33,436 bases of DNA from a virus, in the IMG/VR virus record IMGVR_UViG_3300034102_000682, positions 1 to 33,436 of that record. One strand, 5' to 3'. Every line of letters starts with the position of its first letter. Position 1 is the stretch's first letter. Of this stretch, positions 30,461 through 33,436 are shown in pieces. Under the pieces are notes generated by a model. That model was given only the letters and a program-made list of their open reading frames with translations, ran no database searches and had not been told where the DNA came from. The position numbers were made by a program, and so were the translations under genes.

Positions 30461-30914
30461 ATTATTAGAAAAATTAGGTCGTAAGAGAATCATTATGGAT
30501 CGTATTAACAACGAGCCGTATCTCGAACGATACTATCTTTTTCTAAAAGAACGAGAACGGTTTCCGTTTAACATATTCCTTCATAAGTTTTTAAAAGGTG
30601 ATCCAGATGATGTTCACGATCATCCATGGCCCTATGCCACACTTATTTTAAAAGGTGGCTACTACGAATGGATACCGCAGTTTAACGACGATGGAACTAA
30701 GTCATGTGAGATCCGCAAATGGAGAGGTCCTGGTCATTTCCGTATTTGCAGTTCTAATTCGTATCATCGAGTAGAGTTAAAGCCAGGCATAACTGCATGG
30801 ACACTATTCATGCCCGGTCCGCAAAAGCGAGAATGGGGTTTTTTAGTAAACGATCGATGGGTACAGAACGAATCCTATATGATTAACCGTAGAGAGAAAC
30901 ATGGAAAAGCGTAA
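30450..30914 (+). CDS. Cupin-fold protein
   Basis: 154 residues from ATG 30450, with GAAGAGG about 7 bases upstream (an in-frame TTG at 30447 is less likely). DVHDHPWPYATLILKGGYYE carries the HxHx(n)G pattern of cupin motif 1, and HRVELKPGITAWTLFMPGP that of motif 2, so a metal-binding double-stranded beta helix is likely. Substrate unknown. It overlaps the glycosylase and the phosphoribosyltransferase gene. Confidence 0.75.
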   Translation: MLLKLLEKLGRKRIIMDRINNEPYLERYYLFLKERERFPFNIFLHKFLKGDPDDVHDHPWPYATLILKGGYYEWIPQFNDDGTKSCEIRKWRGPGHFRICSSNSYHRVELKPGITAWTLFMPGPQKREWGFLVNDRWVQNESYMINRREKHGKA

Positions 30915-31470
30915 AGTAAGTTGGCACGAGTTTCAAAACTTAGTTGGAAAGATATGTAGAGACATTGTATTAAGCGATTGGCGGCCCGACTATGTAGTTG
31001 GCATCACCCGGGGAGGTTTACTCCCTGCCGTCATGATCAGCCAATATTTTAATATTCCTTGTGAAGCATTAAAAGTCAGTCTACGTGATAACGGTGGCGA
31101 ACATGCTACAGAAAGCAATCTATGGATGGCTGAAGATGCTTTTGGAAATCCGCACGATGAGGTTGACTTTTATGAAGGCAATCCTATGTCTTTGTTTGAA
31201 AACAGCACAGCCAAACAAATATTAATCGTTGATGACATTAACGACACTGGCGCTACCGTTAATTGGATTTTAAAAGATTGGCCTAGTGGATGTTTCCCCA
31301 ATGATCCAGAATGGGACAACATATGGAATACTAATGTTCGATTCGCCACTGTATTCGATAACCTAGCTAGTAAGTCTGCGATTAGAATGGATTATGTGGG
31401 TGAGGAAATTAACAAAGAAGAACATCCAGTATGGATTGAATTTCCGTTCGAAGAATGGTGGACTAAATGA
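30901..31470 (+). CDS. Type I phosphoribosyltransferase
   Basis: 189 residues. ILIVDDINDTGAT (107-119) is the PRPP-binding motif and YVVGITRGGLLPAVM (31-45) the N-terminal loop of purine-type phosphoribosyltransferases. It would attach or release ribose-5-phosphate on a purine-like base; xanthine or hypoxanthine is typical, and a 7-deazapurine is conceivable given the neighbours. A 35-residue insert (about 65-100) precedes the PRPP motif. Substrate not determinable. Confidence 0.9.
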   Translation: MEKRKVSWHEFQNLVGKICRDIVLSDWRPDYVVGITRGGLLPAVMISQYFNIPCEALKVSLRDNGGEHATESNLWMAEDAFGNPHDEVDFYEGNPMSLFENSTAKQILIVDDINDTGATVNWILKDWPSGCFPNDPEWDNIWNTNVRFATVFDNLASKSAIRMDYVGEEINKEEHPVWIEFPFEEWWTK

Positions 31471-31694
31471 TCGATTCTAAAATCAAAGTTCGCTGCACAG
31501 ATGCAGGCAAAGACTTCGACATGCACATACTAGGATATAAGCCTAAGGTATTCTTAGACGTTGCGTTTCAAACTCTTAAACTACGATTGGTTTATATGGA
31601 ACGTACTAAAGCATTTGCAGGCAGTCTTGGCGGCCGTGAGTTTGTTGTCCGCGAAGATGATCTTCCTAAAGAACGTGTAGAGTATCAGCGATGA
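31467..31694 (+). CDS. Small hypothetical protein
   Basis: 75 residues, basic, beta-rich (IKVRCTDAGKDFDMHILGYK, LKLRLVYMERTKAFAGSLGG). Joined to both neighbours by 4-base overlaps. No motif recognised. Confidence 0.7.
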   Translation: MIDSKIKVRCTDAGKDFDMHILGYKPKVFLDVAFQTLKLRLVYMERTKAFAGSLGGREFVVREDDLPKERVEYQR

Positions 31695-31888
31695 AAAATC
31701 AGATATGTGTTCCGTGGAATGGTCAAAGTACCATGTGGTGGAATGAAATCTGTGCTCGTATAATCGAACACTTCGGTCTTCCGGGCGATAAGTACACCAC
31801 AGAAGTAAGTGAAGATAACATGAAGTTCTTTTTTAACGACGAGAGAGAAGCATTATTGTGCAAGATAATGATCAGCGACCAACTATAA
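31691..31888 (+). CDS. Small conserved phage protein
   Basis: 65 residues. ICARIIEHFGLPGDKYTTEV and NMKFFFNDEREALLCKIM resemble a short family I recall from phages (LPG...Y near the centre, helix with DA/EA near the end). No function known. It overlaps the next gene by 31 bases. Confidence 0.7.
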   Translation: MKNQICVPWNGQSTMWWNEICARIIEHFGLPGDKYTTEVSEDNMKFFFNDEREALLCKIMISDQL

Positions 31889-32091
31889 AAGATGTGATAA
31901 TTATTATCTTAGGTGTATCTCTTATGGTCTGTTTTTTGATTACGGTCAAATCAGAAGGTAGATATTACGACTGCGGAATGGCAGAATGGCATCCCGATAT
32001 TCCGAACAAAGTTAAAGAAGAATGTAGAAGATTGCACTACGAAGAATGGAAGCGTCAACAAGAAGAAAGTAAAAAGTCGATATCAGTATGA
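31858..32091 (+). CDS. Small single-pass membrane protein
   Basis: 77 residues with a GTG start at 31858. Residues about 13-29 (VIIIILGVSLMVCFLIT) form one membrane helix, followed by a soluble tail with CGMAEWHPDIP and a charged helix (ECRRLHYEEWKRQQEE). The start overlaps the previous gene and the Shine-Dalgarno is weak, so the exact start is unsure. Confidence 0.6.
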   Translation: MQDNDQRPTIKDVIIIILGVSLMVCFLITVKSEGRYYDCGMAEWHPDIPNKVKEECRRLHYEEWKRQQEESKKSISV

Positions 32092-32279
32092 AATCATGGA
32101 CATTAACAGTTGAAGACGATGGTATCTTACCCTTGCCCAAGGATCTGCTAGATGAAGCTGGATGGAAAGAGGGCGATAGTTTACATTGGATTGACAATCA
32201 AGACGGCTCATGGACTTTGGTCAAAGAAGACTTGACAACTTTCATCAATAAAGGTATAATAAACAATGAGCAAAATTAA
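32088..32279 (+). CDS. AbrB/MazE-like small DNA-binding-fold protein
   Basis: 63 residues. WTLTVEDDGILPLPKDLLDE followed by AGWKEGDSLHWIDNQDGSW matches the swapped-hairpin fold of SpoVT/AbrB and MazE proteins (strand, 'G...LP..L', 'GW..GD.l.w'). Such proteins act as transcription regulators or antitoxins; no toxin partner is seen. A consensus promoter for queE is embedded in its 3' end, and it overlaps queE by 14 bases, so it could regulate that gene. Confidence 0.75.
   Translation: MKSWTLTVEDDGILPLPKDLLDEAGWKEGDSLHWIDNQDGSWTLVKEDLTTFINKGIINNEQN
32232..32260 (+). promoter_or_regulatory. Perfect consensus sigma-70 promoter for queE
   Basis: TTGACA (32232-32237), a 17-base spacer and TATAAT (32255-32260), inside the end of the AbrB-like gene. 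RNA would start at about 32266-32268, on the ATG of queE (32266), so the transcript is probably leaderless. The only upstream purine stretch, AAAGG, lies before the expected RNA start. Confidence 0.8.
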
Positions 32280-33126
32280 AATAGCAGAGCTGTTCTACAG
32301 CATACAAGGTGAAGGACGCTATATGGGCGTCCCGTCTGTGTTTCTACGCACATTCGGCTGTAATTTCCGCTGTGCAGGCTTCGGTATGCCGCGTGGTGAA
32401 CTGAGCAAAGAAGCAGACGATATTGCAGTTATGAATGCCATGCATCCATTTCAGAAATACGAAGAACTTCCGTTAGTTAGTACAGGGTGTGATAGTTATG
32501 CAAGTTGGCATCCCGACTTTAAGAATCTTAGTCCAATGCTTACAAGCGATGCTATTGTAGAACGTACCATGGAAATATTGCCAAACAACGAGTGGGGTAC
32601 TGCACACTTGGTGATCACAGGTGGCGAACCGTTGTTAGGTTGGCAGCGAGCCTATCCTGATTTACTAAATCATCCAAAGATGGGCAAGTTAAAAGAAATT
32701 ACTTTTGAAACAAATGGTACTCAGAAGTTATCCGAGAGCTTTAAACAGTATCTAAAACAATGGGCACAGAATCCTCCATTTGTCAGTAGAGAAATCACAT
32801 TCTCAGTAAGTGCTAAACTTCCTTGCAGTGGCGAAAAGTGGGAAGAAGCGATTCTTCCGGAAGTTGTTTGCGAGTACGAAGAAGTTGGCACAGCATATTT
32901 GAAGTTTGTTATTGCTACAGAAGAAGATTTTGAAGATGCTAAACGTGCAGTTATTGAATATCGTAAAGCAGGCTTTAAAGGTCATGTGTATCTAATGCCA
33001 GTGGGCGGTGTAGAAAGCGTATACGCATTAAACAATCGTCGTGTAGCAGACTTAGCCATGAAGAACGGCTTACGCTACAGTGATAGATTACAAGTGCCGT
33101 TATTTAAAAATGAGTGGGGAACTTAA
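32266..33126 (+). CDS. queE: 7-carboxy-7-deazaguanine synthase (radical SAM) with a split cluster motif
   Basis: 286 residues. AELFYSIQGEGRYMGVPSVF (residues 7-26) and VITGGEPLLGW (116-126) are diagnostic of QueE, the radical SAM enzyme that contracts 6-carboxytetrahydropterin to the 7-deazaguanine ring. The usual CxxxCxxCD cluster motif is interrupted: C32 and C36 are in FGCNFRC, and the third Cys appears to be C75 in TGCDSYASW, after 38 residues. This is probably a phage variant with an insert in the cluster loop. It works with FolE and the DpdA-like protein. Confidence 0.92.
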   Translation: MSKIKIAELFYSIQGEGRYMGVPSVFLRTFGCNFRCAGFGMPRGELSKEADDIAVMNAMHPFQKYEELPLVSTGCDSYASWHPDFKNLSPMLTSDAIVERTMEILPNNEWGTAHLVITGGEPLLGWQRAYPDLLNHPKMGKLKEITFETNGTQKLSESFKQYLKQWAQNPPFVSREITFSVSAKLPCSGEKWEEAILPEVVCEYEEVGTAYLKFVIATEEDFEDAKRAVIEYRKAGFKGHVYLMPVGGVESVYALNNRRVADLAMKNGLRYSDRLQVPLFKNEWGT

Positions 33127-33436
33127 TGAAAATTATCAAAAAATTGTTTGGACTAGACAAGCTCGAAGAATCGATAGCCAAAGCAGAAAAAGATCTAATT
33201 GATGCCAATCGAAGGTTAGAAGAAGCTGAGAAAGCTGCTAACATTGCCAAAGATCAAGAAGATTTAGCTAAATTAACTCCAAAAGAAAGAGCCAGCCGCA
33301 AGAAAGAACCATGGGTAGGGGTGCTAGAAACTCATGTAAACCAAGATAACATCAGAAATGGATTCTTTGAGCTTGACTGGAACGACCTTTTTGTGTTAAA
33401 ATTAAAGCAAGAGGGATACGGTGAAGAAGGTGATTT
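33126..33436 (+). CDS. Coiled-coil protein, partial at the right edge
   Basis: Starts at ATG 33126 within the queE stop (TAATG) and stays open to the end of the window (103 codons seen). Residues 1-50 form a charged coiled coil (KLEESIAKAEKDLIDANRRL), followed by KERASRKKEPWVGVLETHVN and FFELDWNDLFVLKLKQEGYG. I recall similar proteins in T4-like phages, without known function. Confidence 0.75.
   Translation, partial: MKIIKKLFGLDKLEESIAKAEKDLIDANRRLEEAEKAANIAKDQEDLAKLTPKERASRKKEPWVGVLETHVNQDNIRNGFFELDWNDLFVLKLKQEGYGEEGD

Noticed and set aside
1-33436. tRNA genes, CRISPR arrays, insertion sequences, attachment sites
   Set aside because: No gap exceeds about 140 bases, no repeated spacer units, no transposase or integrase and no cloverleaf-like sequence was seen by eye; a tRNA scan was not possible.

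Overview
The window is a gene-dense piece of the genome of a T4-like tailed phage (myovirus type) that infects a Gram-negative bacterium. The evidence is a set of T4-type replication genes (clamp-loader large subunit gp44, family B DNA polymerase gp43, sliding clamp gp45), a T4-type dCMP deaminase, PhoH, a DsbA-like DNA-binding protein and late-promoter-like octamers (TATAAATA/GATAAATA). A lysis cassette with an inner-membrane spanin and a lipobox outer-membrane spanin implies a host with an outer membrane. No photosynthesis genes, tRNA genes, integrase, IS elements or CRISPR array are visible. The host cannot be named from the sequence.

Layout. 1-2532 (+): tail of a cytidylyltransferase-like gene, small membrane proteins, clamp loader, a DUF2452-like protein and dCMP deaminase, closed by a terminator facing both ways. 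2544-3284 (-): phoH, the only minus-strand gene; the 141-bp divergent gap beside it is the longest non-coding stretch. 3426-6872: two conserved proteins, then the lysis cassette (GH19 endolysin, i-spanin, o-spanin, 3TM-type holin) and a small lipoprotein. 6943-11251: an operon for protein quality control (DnaJ/CbpA-like co-chaperone, peptide deformylase, ClpA-like unfoldase, one unknown), read from a perfect consensus sigma-70 promoter that appears to make a leaderless mRNA. 11255-18199: a late-looking block of proteins whose N-termini resemble the T4 internal-protein capsid-targeting peptide. It includes a nucleotidyltransferase, a zinc-protease-like protein, an A-type Fe-S carrier, a tiny Cys-rich exported peptide and a 495-residue repeat protein. 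18285-24333: DsbA-like protein, membrane protein, DNA polymerase, sliding clamp, a tail-fibre-like small protein and a DpdA-like (TGT-family) transglycosylase. 24343-33436: tightly packed small genes plus a GT4 glycosyltransferase, GTP cyclohydrolase I (FolE), an MBD4-like DNA glycosylase, a cupin, a phosphoribosyltransferase, an AbrB-like protein and QueE.

How the genes fit together. FolE and QueE act in the 7-deazaguanine (preQ0) pathway and DpdA-like enzymes exchange guanine in DNA for such bases, so the phage very probably modifies its own DNA; QueD and QueC are not in this window. The most striking observation is that the DpdA-like enzyme carries near its C-terminus almost the same nonapeptide (NTFG[K/S]LFDF) that ends the DNA polymerase, where T4-type polymerases bind the sliding clamp. 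The clamp gene lies between the two, which suggests that base modification is tethered to replication. Other items of note are a QueE with a split Fe-S cluster motif, two terminators that have a sigma-70 -35 box built into the hairpin, two leaderless consensus promoters, and a set of putative capsid-packaged effector proteins.
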